NCBI GenBank assembly: GCA_963669155.1
Contig: OZ022580.1
Coordinates: 21,215,696-21,279,695, forward strand
Length of the DNA stretch: 64,000 bases
From: Arbacia lixula
Taxonomy: Eukaryota > Echinodermata > Echinoidea > Arbacioida > Arbaciidae
Direction of reading: 5' to 3'
Under the pieces are notes generated by a model. It made no database searches, was not told the origin of the DNA, and worked only from the letters and a program-made list of their open reading frames with translations. Shown here in pieces: positions 55,086 through 64,000 of this stretch. How positions within the stretch are numbered: position 1 is the first letter of the stretch; every line of letters begins with the position of its first letter. The position numbers were made by a program, and so were the translations under genes.

Positions 55086-56132
55086 CCTAAACTCATTCGG
55101 GGGTATGTCAAAAATGTAATTTCGATTAAAGAATGCCCCGAATGAAACGGAAATTCCTGTCCAAGAGTAAGACTAAACTGTTAGTTAGACTAGAGTCCGT
55201 GTTCACAGATCTACTTCTACATACTACATAGATCTATGTAGGGCCTATGTACAAACGTGACAAAAAAAAAATACGAGTCTTTTCATAACTTACCTGAACT
55301 GTCAGAGGCATAATGTGATCTATTTTACCGTCAGACATTAAATCCTGTAGATCTGTACGCTAATCATTTCTAAGGTCAATCGCCAAATTTTAACAATTTC
55401 ATTCTTCACGTACATTATGTACGGGACAGTCGACAACCAGCAATGGTGATTTTACGTTACGGATGGACAGTACAGATGGAGAAGAAAAAAGATACAGTAA
55501 CTCGCGGTTGCGTTGGTGAACCTCGACACGCGTTGCGTTGCGTTGCGATCGTGGTAGCCAGGGCCGCGCTAGCCGAGGGGTTAGTGCTAAAAAACATACC
55601 AATACCAATACTAATACATTTAGGATACCGATAGGTAGGTCTAGCCTTGTTTCATTCGCCATACAAAAGCAATCATGTTTACCTTTTCGGAATACCCCAA
55701 ACCGGACATTTTTGACAACGAAAAAAAAATTATTACGTACGTATACGGGTCAATAGTCTGAAAGTGTATATTTTTGTGTCCCTAGAGTTCCATGTAATAT
55801 AATTCATCAGATATTGGACATTTGACTTTGAATTTTCTGTATGTATAGTCTTTAACATGCAGATAAGATTATATAGTGCAATTGTGAAGTATAGTTTCTT
55901 TTTTTATGATGTTCATTAGTCTTATATCCAGACCCCCCTAAAACCCCATGTCCCTATACAAAAAATCAAAATACATGACAGCATTTCTAACTTGTGCTGG
56001 AAAGAAGCTCTCATTTTTTTAATGTGGGAATTATATAAATTGTATAATCTCATGAAATTGATACCAATAAACTGGAATGCATAAGTGAAATTTGACTTTT
56101 TTTAAAATTCTTTCCTGTCCCGATGTTTTGCA
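55086..56132. other. no gene seen
   Basis: A GC-richer patch at 55440-55580 has overlapping ORFs on both strands but no recognisable domain, splice context or repeat. The rest is AT-rich. A first exon or promoter of the LRR gene here cannot be shown or excluded. Confidence 0.45.
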
Positions 56133-57341
56133 TCAGCTCCGTCACGTAATGGTTTTCTGCCATCTACGACTATCAATAATCGAGTTATTCAAGTAAAACT
56201 GTCCTGGCGGGTCCACGCAGTCCTCACGGAGTGGTGATTTCCTTAAGGTTCCTGTAATATTTAAAGGCAGTTGTGAAAAATACCAAATTCCTTTCGAAAG
56301 TCGGACCGTACCTTTATTCAGCATCATCTCCGAACGTATATTTTGACATATTAAATGATGCTTATTGCATTTAACTTTGATTGATTCCAAAACCGATCAA
56401 TTCCCACTGCAATCACACAAAGCCGCTTCGAAGCTGCTCTATGCTAACCCGTGCTTTTCTCCCCACGAGTCGCTCGGGCATCAGCTCCGTCACGGTCAGC
56501 TCCGTCACACTCCCCCATTTGTGTGACGGAGATGACGATTGTGTGACGGAGATGACGATTGTGTGACGGAGCTGATGAGATCTATTTGTTAAATTTCTTA
56601 GATTGTTAATTGTTTTTTTGGAGGTATGACTTGTGAATATATAAAAGTAATACTAGAAGACATAATTGAGGTGAACTGAATCAGTTTTTGGTGCTTGTCT
56701 ATGTTAATTCTAATGCCTCTTCTGCCATGTGACGGAGCTGACCGTGACGGAGCTGATGCCCCAACGACTCGTGGGGAGAAAAGCTGAATAAACTGAAAAA
56801 AAAATATAGATTTATAGAGAGTCTTTAAAAAGTCAAGTATTCTGTACTAATAACTTATGCGCCAACAGAGAATTTGGTTTAATAATATAGTATTAAATAT
56901 TAATGAGCAAGTTTTTACTATGTATATAGTATGAGTCTGCAATCCCCCATCATCTCCGTCACGCTGTGTCAGCTCCGTCACGGTGGTATCTAACCTTGAA
57001 AAATGTGGTACATACTTAAAAGATTGATAAGATTTAAATTCACGAATTGAGATTAAAATACCGCACTTTGATTAATCTATCAAACTTTGTTCAATCTCAA
57101 TGGCATGTGGTCATGAAAGTGAATGGAAAGTCCCTTTTTTCGTGAAATTTGCAATTTAGTGCTGTGGCATGGTTTTAAATCTACTTAAAAGACTAACAAA
57201 CATAAAACTATTGATCTTGATTTGATTACATCTTTATAGAAGTACATTACTTTCTGTTTATGGAATGTAAGGACTGTGATGTATAAACTGAATTGTAAAA
57301 ACAAATCAAAATATTGTGCAGACCTTACGTGACGGAGCTGA
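56133..57341. repeat. cluster of eleven GTGACGGAGCTGA motifs
   Basis: The 13-mer gtgacggagctga, or its variant with agatga, occurs on the plus strand at 56523, 56543, 56563, 56729, 56744 and 57329. It occurs on the minus strand (tcagctccgtcac, tcatctccgtcac) at 56133, 56481, 56496, 56950 and 56969. The surrounding sequence is otherwise AT-rich and not repeated, so the motif itself is the conserved unit. It includes the TGACG half-site recognised by CREB/ATF-type factors (established), but a transposase-binding or satellite origin is equally possible. Confidence 0.9.
56452..56784. mobile_element. 333-bp inverted-repeat unit inside the motif cluster
   Basis: gcttttctccccacgagtcg at 56452-56471 has an exact inverse at 56765-56784. 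The arms continue through gcatcagctccgtcacggtc to about 57 bp. Three 20-bp units (gtgtgacggagatgacgatt) lie just inside the left arm. It looks like a MITE with internal binding-site repeats. Confidence 0.75.
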
Positions 57342-57565
57342 CTCAAATTCAGTCAGTGTTGTGAAAAGAGCACAAATATAGTAGCTTAGTCCCGGGAAAT
57401 AGCGCGCCAAACTATATTTTCAATTTTCATGAATGGTTATCACTATAAAAACACCAATAGGAATCATGGATGAGTTGTTTGGATTTCCCTTGGTACCTAT
57501 CTCTGAAAATATACACTTTCTGACTATTCACCCACACTAGTATTATTACGTAGGAATACGCGTAG

Positions 57566-59955
57566 TATAGGTTTTCCCGCCCAATTTCGTAAACTCAGCA
57601 GCCGAATTAACTATAGGTTCATTCAATTTAGAACGAAATTGAATGACGGTGTAGATCATCATTCAAAAAGCAAAATTTGTCGTTCAATTTAATTTTAGGA
57701 GCATGCGATTTCATACTTTTGTCATACAAAAATGTAGAACGGGCTTTCAATTCCAAAAACGTGCAAGGAGCATTCAAATTCGCGCCGGACAGTCTGCAGT
57801 AAGAATTCGGTCATTCAATAATATTTAGTGAACAGGCATACATTTTTGACATTCGTGCAGTGGTTTTCATCTTACGCTAGCTAATTTGTCAATTTGTGTA
57901 TTTCTGTTAGAATAATCATATGCACTGTCTCGCATGAAGAAAGGTGATGTGATTCATTAGCTTGTAGCTCTCAATACACTGATAACAGTCGTCAGAGAAG
58001 GTGAGCTATTTCTGACTTTTCCTATAAGTTCAACCGCAAGCTACAGACAGGGCCTGCACCATCCTGAGAGAGGTTGCAGTGCAGTGCATCGACACCATAA
58101 CCCCTGCAAATGCACCCAGTAGTACAAAAAATCTCAAACATATATGCCTAGATGCCTGAATCGCCAGGAAATCGACGGATGAAGCAGTGCACAACATTTA
58201 CCATGATGAAAACAAGAGAGTATATGAAGAGTAATAAAAAGATGAAAATGTAACAGAACAGATAAAAAAGACAATACACCTATTCTTAAAGATCAAATGA
58301 AAACAATGATATCCATCATATAAACCCCCGAAAATAAACTGTATGAAGCAACATATAAAAAATGAAATACAAAGAATATCAAAGGAAAAATATGAATGAA
58401 CATGAAATAAAAACTTTGAAATTAAAGATGAAACACATCTAAAGAAAAATAAAAAGGAATGTGAAATAATATAGGTTTTCCCGGCCGAATTCGTCAAAAC
58501 AACAATCAATTTCATCAACATGAAATTTTGGCCCACTTGTCACTCCCGCGCTTCATTTTCAAACTTTTTTCATTCAATTTCATTTTTGTTTCACCTAATT
58601 TTCTAGTTTTTACATTCAATTTCGAAATTCGTAATTTGTCATTCAATTTCACCAAGTTTTACTAGAAGGGGAATTATCGCCGAATTGCGTATTCATTTTC
58701 GCCTATGGGCAACCTCTTTCGCATTTTGGTCATTCAATCATAAAAATCACATCCTTTCTTTTTGGACCCGTGAGGCTTTTTTTTTGGGGGGGGGGGGGGG
58801 TGGGGTGGGGGGGACGTCGATCCTTTTCTGTAATTTCACATCATATGTTATTATTTTTCTCTTGAATATTATTTCATTCCTTTTTCTTTTTCTTTAGATG
58901 TGTTTCATCTCTAATTTCATAGTTTTTATTTCATGATCATTCATATTTTTCTTTTTATATTTTATATTTTCGGGGGTTTATATGATGGATATCATTGTTT
59001 TCATTTGATCTTTAAGAATAGATGTATTGTCTTTTTTATCTGTTTTATTACATTTTCATTTTTCTCATCACTCTTCATATACTCTCTTGTTTTCATCATG
59101 GTAAATGTTGTGCACTGCTTCATCCGTCGATTTCCTGGCGATTCAGGCATCTAGGCATAAGTGTTTGAGAATTTTTTGTACTACTGGGTGCATTTGCAGG
59201 GGTTATGGTGTCGATGCACTGCACTGCAACCTCTCTCAGGATGGTGCAGGCCCTGTATGTAGCTTGCGGTTGAACTTATAGGAAAAGTCAGAAATAGCCC
59301 ACCTTCTCTGACGACTGTTATCGGTGTATTGAGAGCTACAAGCTAATGAATCACATCACCTTTCTTCATGCAAAACTGTGCATATAATTATTCTAACAGA
59401 AATACACAAATTGACAAATTAGCTAGCGTAAGATGAAAACCACTGTACAAATGTCAAAAATGTATGCCTGTTCACTAAATTGAATAACCGAATTCTTACT
59501 GCAGACTGTCCGGCGCGAATTTGAATGCTCCTTGCACGTTTTTGGAATTGAAAGCCCGTTCTACATTTTTGTATGACAAAAGTATGAAATCACATGCTCC
59601 TAAAATTAAATTGAACGACAAATTTTGCTTTTTGAATGATGATCTACACCGTCATTCAATTTCGTTCTAAATTGAATGAACCTATAGTTAATTCGGCTGC
59701 GGAGTTTACGAAATTGAGCGGGAAAACCTATATTTAAGAGAAAAATAATAACATATGACGTTAAATTACAGAAAAGGATCGACGTCCCCCCCCCCCCCAA
59801 AAAAAAAAAAAGAAGCCTCACGGGTCCAAAAAGAAAGGATGTGATTTTTTTTTTCTTAATTGAATGACCAAAATGCGAAAGAGGTTGCCCATAGGCGAAA
59901 ATGAATACGCAATTCGGCGATAATTCCCCTTCTAGTAAAACTTGGTGAAGTTGAA
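57566..59955 (+). mobile_element. TATAGGTTTTCCCG element, copy B, split by copy C and right-truncated
   Basis: The left end tataggttttcccgcccaat is followed by the same interior as copy A. At 58470 it is interrupted by copy C in the opposite orientation and resumes at 59733 (aagagaaaaataataacat...). It stops near gttgaatgacagaaaact at about 59955 without its right end. Confidence 0.85.
58470..59732 (-). mobile_element. TATAGGTTTTCCCG element, copy C, complete
   Basis: 1263 bp with left end tataggttttcccggccgaa and right end gagcgggaaaacctata. The interior is the reverse complement of copies A and B, including a G run (58787-58813) matching the C runs at 40220 and 59786. ORFs rich in Phe and Ile recur in all copies with changing frames and are probably not genes. 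Confidence 0.88.
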
Positions 59956-60154
59956 TGACAGAAAACTAGGCTCCACTATGTTGTGCACGAATTGTAGTTG
60001 TGATTGACTATATAATAATGTCTCTAGTTTGCTTAATTCTGAGTTGAACTTGAAGGAGGACTCGTGGACTCGAGTATTACGTTGGAGTACATTTAATACT
60101 CGAACAATTCTGATGAATAACTCTCTATTATGAATCTACCTGTTGAATCTCCTT

Positions 60155-60290
60155 AAATAACTCTGCTGAAATCATGAATTCTGGAACTAACTCTGCTAAA
60201 ACCACAGCTAAAATAACTCTGCTGAAATCACTGTTGAAATAACTGCTGTTGAAATAACTGCTGTTGAAATAACTCAGGAACCCATTTTGA
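60155..60290. repeat. minisatellite AACTCTGCTGAAAT / CTGCTGTTGAAATAA
   Basis: Repeated words aataactctgctgaaatca and aataactgctgttgaaata at about 15-18-bp spacing. Confidence 0.85.
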
Positions 60291-60744
60291 AAATATAACT
60301 GTCTTGAACTCTTTTGGAGCTCTCTAAAGCTTTACGTCTCAAGTTTGAAGTAAATAATTATAGTGAAATTCATACAGAAGGTCAGTTTCTTGGATGCATG
60401 ACGATCTCACAGAAACTGGACCTTATACCTACGTCATCCTAAATTCCAGTCAATGTTATTCAGACTATAGCCCCATAAACTCGAGGGTCAGCTATAGCGC
60501 CTAACCTTGAGGGTAATTCGGCTCCAGGAAAGTGGTCATTAACCTTGAAACATTATTAGGGCGGGGAATTATAAAAGGACTTTATCACATAACAGTAGGT
60601 AGTATCATACGTAAGTATTATCGCGTACGTACGTACGTAGTATTATCGCGTACGTACGTAAAGTATTATTACATAAGTACGCAGTATACCTACATTCAAT
60701 AATAGCATACCCCTGCCTTGATCTCTCTCATGCAGTCCAGGTTC
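60291..60744. other. short simple repeats, no gene
   Basis: A gtacgtacgta / agtattatcgcg repeat at 60600-60680 recalls agtattattacgtaggaata just left of copy B at 57538. The rest has no recognised feature. Confidence 0.5.
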
Positions 60745-60755
60745 TTTTTTTTTTT

Positions 60756-60787
<32 letters not shown>

Positions 60788-61165
60788 TCCCTCTATCTCT
60801 CTCTCTCTCGTCTTTTCTCTTTCATTTTTTAGATTTCGATGAGGTTTTGCTGGACGGTTCGTCCAAAATTGTCCATGCAGCTAGACCGGGACGTCCACAC
60901 GATTATCAATGTAGAGTTTGTGGACTATAATGGCCGGGGCGAACTAAAGTATATAAGCTAGGAGAGTTTTTTTTTCACTTTTCAATAATGATTCATGAAG
61001 CTATACGACTGTGATATAAATGGTTATAAGGACTCCTGCTGAGTTTCACGTCTTCTTCGAATGGGCTACAATGTCTTTAAAATCAATCTTATAACCATTT
61101 TTTAGATATACTTTAAGGAACTATATCTTTTAGGGGATTAAACACGGCAGAGAAGACTTCATGTA
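60745..61165 (+). repeat. left arm of a long-spaced inverted repeat
   Basis: It begins with a TC microsatellite (60756-60812), then atttcgatgaggttttgctg, gacggttcgtcc, atacgactgtgatat, tttaaaatc.a.cttataac and ggggattaaaca. All of these recur inverted at 63640-63965. It may mark the two ends of an element of about 3.2 kb, or two copies in opposite orientation. Confidence 0.75.
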
Positions 61166-61200
61166 AATTATTTGAACAGCACTAGCGTATGGGGGAGATT

Positions 61201-61629
61201 CTGACAATCTTGTGTTGAATTACACTTCATTCATTATCTTTACTGTCCTCAACGGAAATTCACTTTGTTGGCATTACAAATATATTTTTGTATATTACAT
61301 CATTTACATAAATCATACTGCACAATACAAATTAGATTAAGAGAGTATAAACATTATTCATAAACACGTCATAACATAAAGAAATAAGGAAGAACATTAC
61401 GAATACATTGGTACATAATAGTATCACAATGCACACTCTGCAATTATGCAATCGACAAAAGAAAAATTAATATGGAACAAATCGCAATCTACATACAATG
61501 TTACCGTGCAACTTCCAAAATGGCATAGATACTCATGGAATTGACATCTTTCGGTTGACCTCTTCATGATACAAGTAAATGTATTTTCCGTGTACAATTA
61601 TGATCAAGTTTGGGACAGAGGGGAATAAT
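61201..61629. other. no gene seen
   Basis: AT-rich sequence without recognised features. Confidence 0.5.
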
Positions 61630-61644
61630 ATTCCAGGAGGGCAT

Positions 61645-61805
61645 TTCATGAACGTTGTCAGCACTGACCAAAATGGTCAGTGCTGACAACTTCAGTGAAA
61701 TCCTCGGTTTTGATTGGCTGAGAGGCACTAGCCTCTGACTGTTACTATGGTAACTGTCGGAAAAAGACAGCTTGTCAGACGAAACATTTTCATAAAAAGC
61801 CCTAT
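61645..61805. mobile_element. hairpin MITE, GGGCATTTCATGAACGTTGTC end
   Basis: The left end gggcatttcatgaacgttgt pairs with the right end gacgaaacattttcataaaaagccc. The left side also holds a local palindrome gttgtcagcactgaccaaaa / ttggtcagtgctgacaac. The shape is like the 4579-4740 element (gccc...tttcat ends). Confidence 0.75.
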
Positions 61806-61947
61806 GGGAGTCGTAATCATGTTGGAACCGTCATACCGCCATCACGGCGGGCAAAGTACGGGTTCGTTAGATTTTGACGATTACGCATGCAGTGCAGGAT
61901 TACAATTAATTTTGTAGATGATTCTAGCTCCTCGTGATATTAACTGA

Positions 61948-62036
61948 AATCAAAAGAGAATGTGACTCGTGGTCACGATAAAACGATTCAAGTGACCTGA
62001 ATCGTTTTATCGTGACCACAAGTCACATTCTCTTTT
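61948..62036. repeat. 89-bp hairpin
   Basis: The arms aaaagagaatgtgactcgtg plus gtcacgataaaacgattca and their inverse pair almost completely around agtgacc. Confidence 0.88.
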
Positions 62037-62129
62037 CTGTTGTGTGTGTCGTTATCTGTATATCTCTTTATTGAACAAACGGAGTGTGATATTCACAACG
62101 CTTTACAATATTAACGCCCACCCCCACCC

Positions 62130-62480
62130 CAGGACGAAAAAAACAGTAGAAACCAGTAAAGATAAAAAAATATATATATATATACATATATCATTTCTAC
62201 TGGTTTCTACTGGAAATGTTCTACTGGTTTGAACATGGAAAGTGAAATGATTTCCAGTAGAAACCATTGAAAATTACCGATAGAATACCAGTAGGCCTAG
62301 AAACCAGTAGGAATCTCTACTGGATCCAATAGAAGACCAAAGTAGAATTAAGACCAGCAGAATACCATAGAAACCAGAAGGAATCTCTACTGGATCCAAT
62401 AGAAGACCAATACAAGACCAGTAGAATGCCAGTGAAACCAGTAGACGGTCTTTACTGGTTTCTATGGGAATTTTGACTTG
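62130..62480. repeat. CCAGTAGAAACC minisatellite, both orientations
   Basis: Many copies of ccagtagaaacc and its inverse ggtttctactgg, with a longer near-duplicate (gaatctctactggatccaat plus agaagaccaa) at about 62310 and 62382. It ends near gacttgtgaccggcccac, which resembles the arm at 61960. Short ORFs are artefacts. Confidence 0.88.
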
Positions 62481-62881
62481 TGACCGGCCCACATAATAAT
62501 GATCATCTTAATATATGACCAAGTTATGAAGACGCGAGTTGTAACTTATTTGTATAGATTAAATTGAATGTACGAGTAAGTTATTTGTGCAAAAATGCAC
62601 AGGCGCCGCATGAAGAGTGGTATCGTCAAGGTCTATAGAGATTAAAAATCAAATTAGCATAAAATTGCGCAATGACCGCCAGGGATTGTGCGATGAAAGA
62701 TAAAACGGGATAAACAACCTCATAATCCTATTCATTGGCTGCGTTCTTCTTGTGATTACTTTTTGCAAGAAGCACATAGAACTAAACAAAGGTGTATGGC
62801 TCATATAGCACCGAGAGGCGTATACATTTTTCAATCAAAATGATTGTGAACGTCACGTTTGTTTCGTGACTTGTCCCACGA
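62481..62881. other. no gene seen
   Basis: No coding or repeat feature recognised. Confidence 0.5.
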
Positions 62882-63022
62882 AGGCCCGTCTTATGAAAAG
62901 CTGCGGTTGATCTTAATCCATATCGCAAGTCCATGCCCTATGTCTAATGTACGGAGTTACGATTGATACATGTATCAATCACAAGTCAAGTTGCGATCAA
63001 TATCGCAACTCTATAAGACCAA
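62882..63022. mobile_element. hairpin MITE, GGCCCGTCTTATGAAAAGC ends
   Basis: ggcccgtcttatgaaaagc pairs loosely with actctataagacc. The inner arms contain gttgatc and tgcgatcaatatcgcaac, and the centre is ttgatacatgtatcaa. The motifs resemble the element at 13118-14260. Confidence 0.7.
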
Positions 63023-63060
63023 GACAGTGAGCGTATCATACTATTATCTCTCTATTGCCA

Positions 63061-63372
63061 GCCCCCCCCCCCACCCTCTTTCTCTCTCTCACCCGCACGC
63101 CCCACCTCCTTCCCTTCATTTCCCTCCTTATTTAAGTCATTTTGTTGATGCGTTATTTGCGTACTCTGAGTTTGGAAAAAAAAATCCTCCCTTATTTAAA
63201 CCAAGAGAACCCTCTTCGGCGCGATTTACCTAGATGGCGCCTTTCACAATTTATGCGAAAATGACAAGTTGATCATTGGGCAAGTCTGCGTAAAGTTGGG
63301 GCCGTCGCGAGGGTGTTGAGATTGCGAGCGGGTGACGAAAATCACGTTGCTCACCCCCCCCCCCCCCCTTAA

Positions 63373-63409
<37 letters not shown>

Positions 63410-63475
63410 CTTCAACAACAACAACAACAACAACAACAAAACAAGAAGAAGAAGAAGAAGAAGAAGAAGAAGAAA
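63061..63475. repeat. C runs and CA / CAA / GAA microsatellites
   Basis: C run and pyrimidine tract at 63061-63128, C run at 63353-63368, CA repeat at 63374-63408, CAA repeat at 63411-63438 and GAA repeat at 63443-63473. Between them (63130-63350) no gene is supported. Confidence 0.92.
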
Positions 63476-63639
63476 GAATGATGATGGCGAACTAATCTTA
63501 TCAGCCTGGAGTTGTGATTGTGTTGTTTTGCAATAAGGCTAAGCAGCTCGGACATCAACATCTCAGTACCTTAAAACTCTACATGATGTATTCCCCATTG
63601 TAGATAATATATAATTTCAAGAAGAATAATCTCCACTAT

Positions 63640-63980
63640 ACGCGATAAGTCTTCTCGGACATGTTTAATCCCCTTAAAGTTAGTTCCTTAAAATGTATCT
63701 TTAAAATGGTTATAAGGTCGATTTTAAAGACTGGGTAGGCCATTTGAAAAATCATGAAACGCGACAGGATTCAAAAGTATACCTTAACCATAATGTTTGA
63801 AATATCACAGTCGTATCGCATATATGAACTATTATCGAACTATTCTGGATGACCCGTCCAAAAAAAACCTCCTCGAAATCTAACGATCACAAGGCCTATA
63901 GTTATTTTACTAGTGTTTAATTCAGAGAAAGAGAAAAGACAAGAGAGAAAGAGAGAGAGAGGGGTCGGGGGGGGGGGGCT
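63640..63980 (-). repeat. right arm of the long-spaced inverted repeat
   Basis: The reverse complement of landmarks at 60745-61165: aatccccttaaagttagttc, aaggtcgattttaaagac, tatcacagtcgtat, gacccgtccaaaaaaaacct and cctcgaaatc, then a GA microsatellite (63942-63960) and a G run. Confidence 0.75.
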
Positions 63981-64000
63981 AACATTTACTTAATAGTTGA

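Noticed and set aside
55399..55662. Possible first exon or promoter in the GC-richer patch
   Set aside because: No consistent coding frame, no donor in phase with exon 1, and no core promoter signal I would trust.
56523..56580. Three 20-bp units read as a CRISPR or coding repeat
   Set aside because: The units are contiguous with no spacers, and the motif recurs in both orientations, which fits binding sites or MITE repeats better.
60718..60930. 70-aa plus-strand ORF ending in HDYQCRVCGL
   Set aside because: Half of it is a TC microsatellite, and the tail belongs to the inverted repeat at 60745-61165; a lone CxxC is not enough for a zinc finger.

Overview
This window reads as a repeat-dense nuclear genome segment from a marine invertebrate deuterostome, most likely an echinoderm such as a sea urchin (inference). 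The reasons are an intron-rich gene with GT-AG splice sites, several L2/CR1-like non-LTR retrotransposons (one carrying a 2A-like NPGP motif), Tc1-type transposons, many palindromic MITEs, and microsatellite-rich introns with TGACCTTTGACC arrays. I see no operons, bacterial genes, rRNA, tRNA or CRISPR. The species call rests on repeat style and recalled familiarity, not on a search.

The only host gene I can support lies on the minus strand, from 44869 down to 989, and runs off the left edge. Fourteen exons join with matching codon phase at every junction and give about 637 codons. The protein begins inside a leucine-rich-repeat domain (exons 1-4). A helical region follows (exons 5-12), then a proline-rich linker and a GDKV-containing, probably beta-rich C-terminal segment (exons 13-14). 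Its start codon and first exon were not found and its 3' end is outside the window. I could not match it to a named family, so no symbol is given.

The rest is introns (989-44869) and an upstream or intergenic region (44870-64000), both packed with repeats. From left to right: a purine tract (1-886); a decayed Tc1 transposon with IR/DR ends (2492-4206); a large palindromic repeat with a nested TIR element (4811-8790); several MITEs; a LINE 3' fragment (17095-17925); repeat elements with nuclear-receptor-like DR1 arrays (18713-20455, 37590-39009, 42612-44067); a possible THAP-like fragment (21101-21433); a 245-bp tandem array (24930-26450); a Tc1-like MITE (29709-30346); three copies of a hairpin MITE; a nested inverted-repeat block (33885-37167); and a 4.07-kb element with a perfect 9-bp target duplication, suggesting a MULE-like transposon (40559-44625), inserted inside another TIR element (39328-44669).

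To the right of the gene is a nested retroelement complex (47502-54724). A BEL-like LTR pair with only 119 bp between the LTRs has an L2/CR1-like LINE with an intact 1127-codon ORF inserted in its 5' LTR, and 294-bp direct repeats abut both outer ends. Beyond it is a cluster of eleven copies of a 13-bp motif in both orientations (56133-57341), which is the least explained signal in the window. Next comes a TIR element inserted into another copy of its own family (57566-59955), and then more hairpins, minisatellites and microsatellites.
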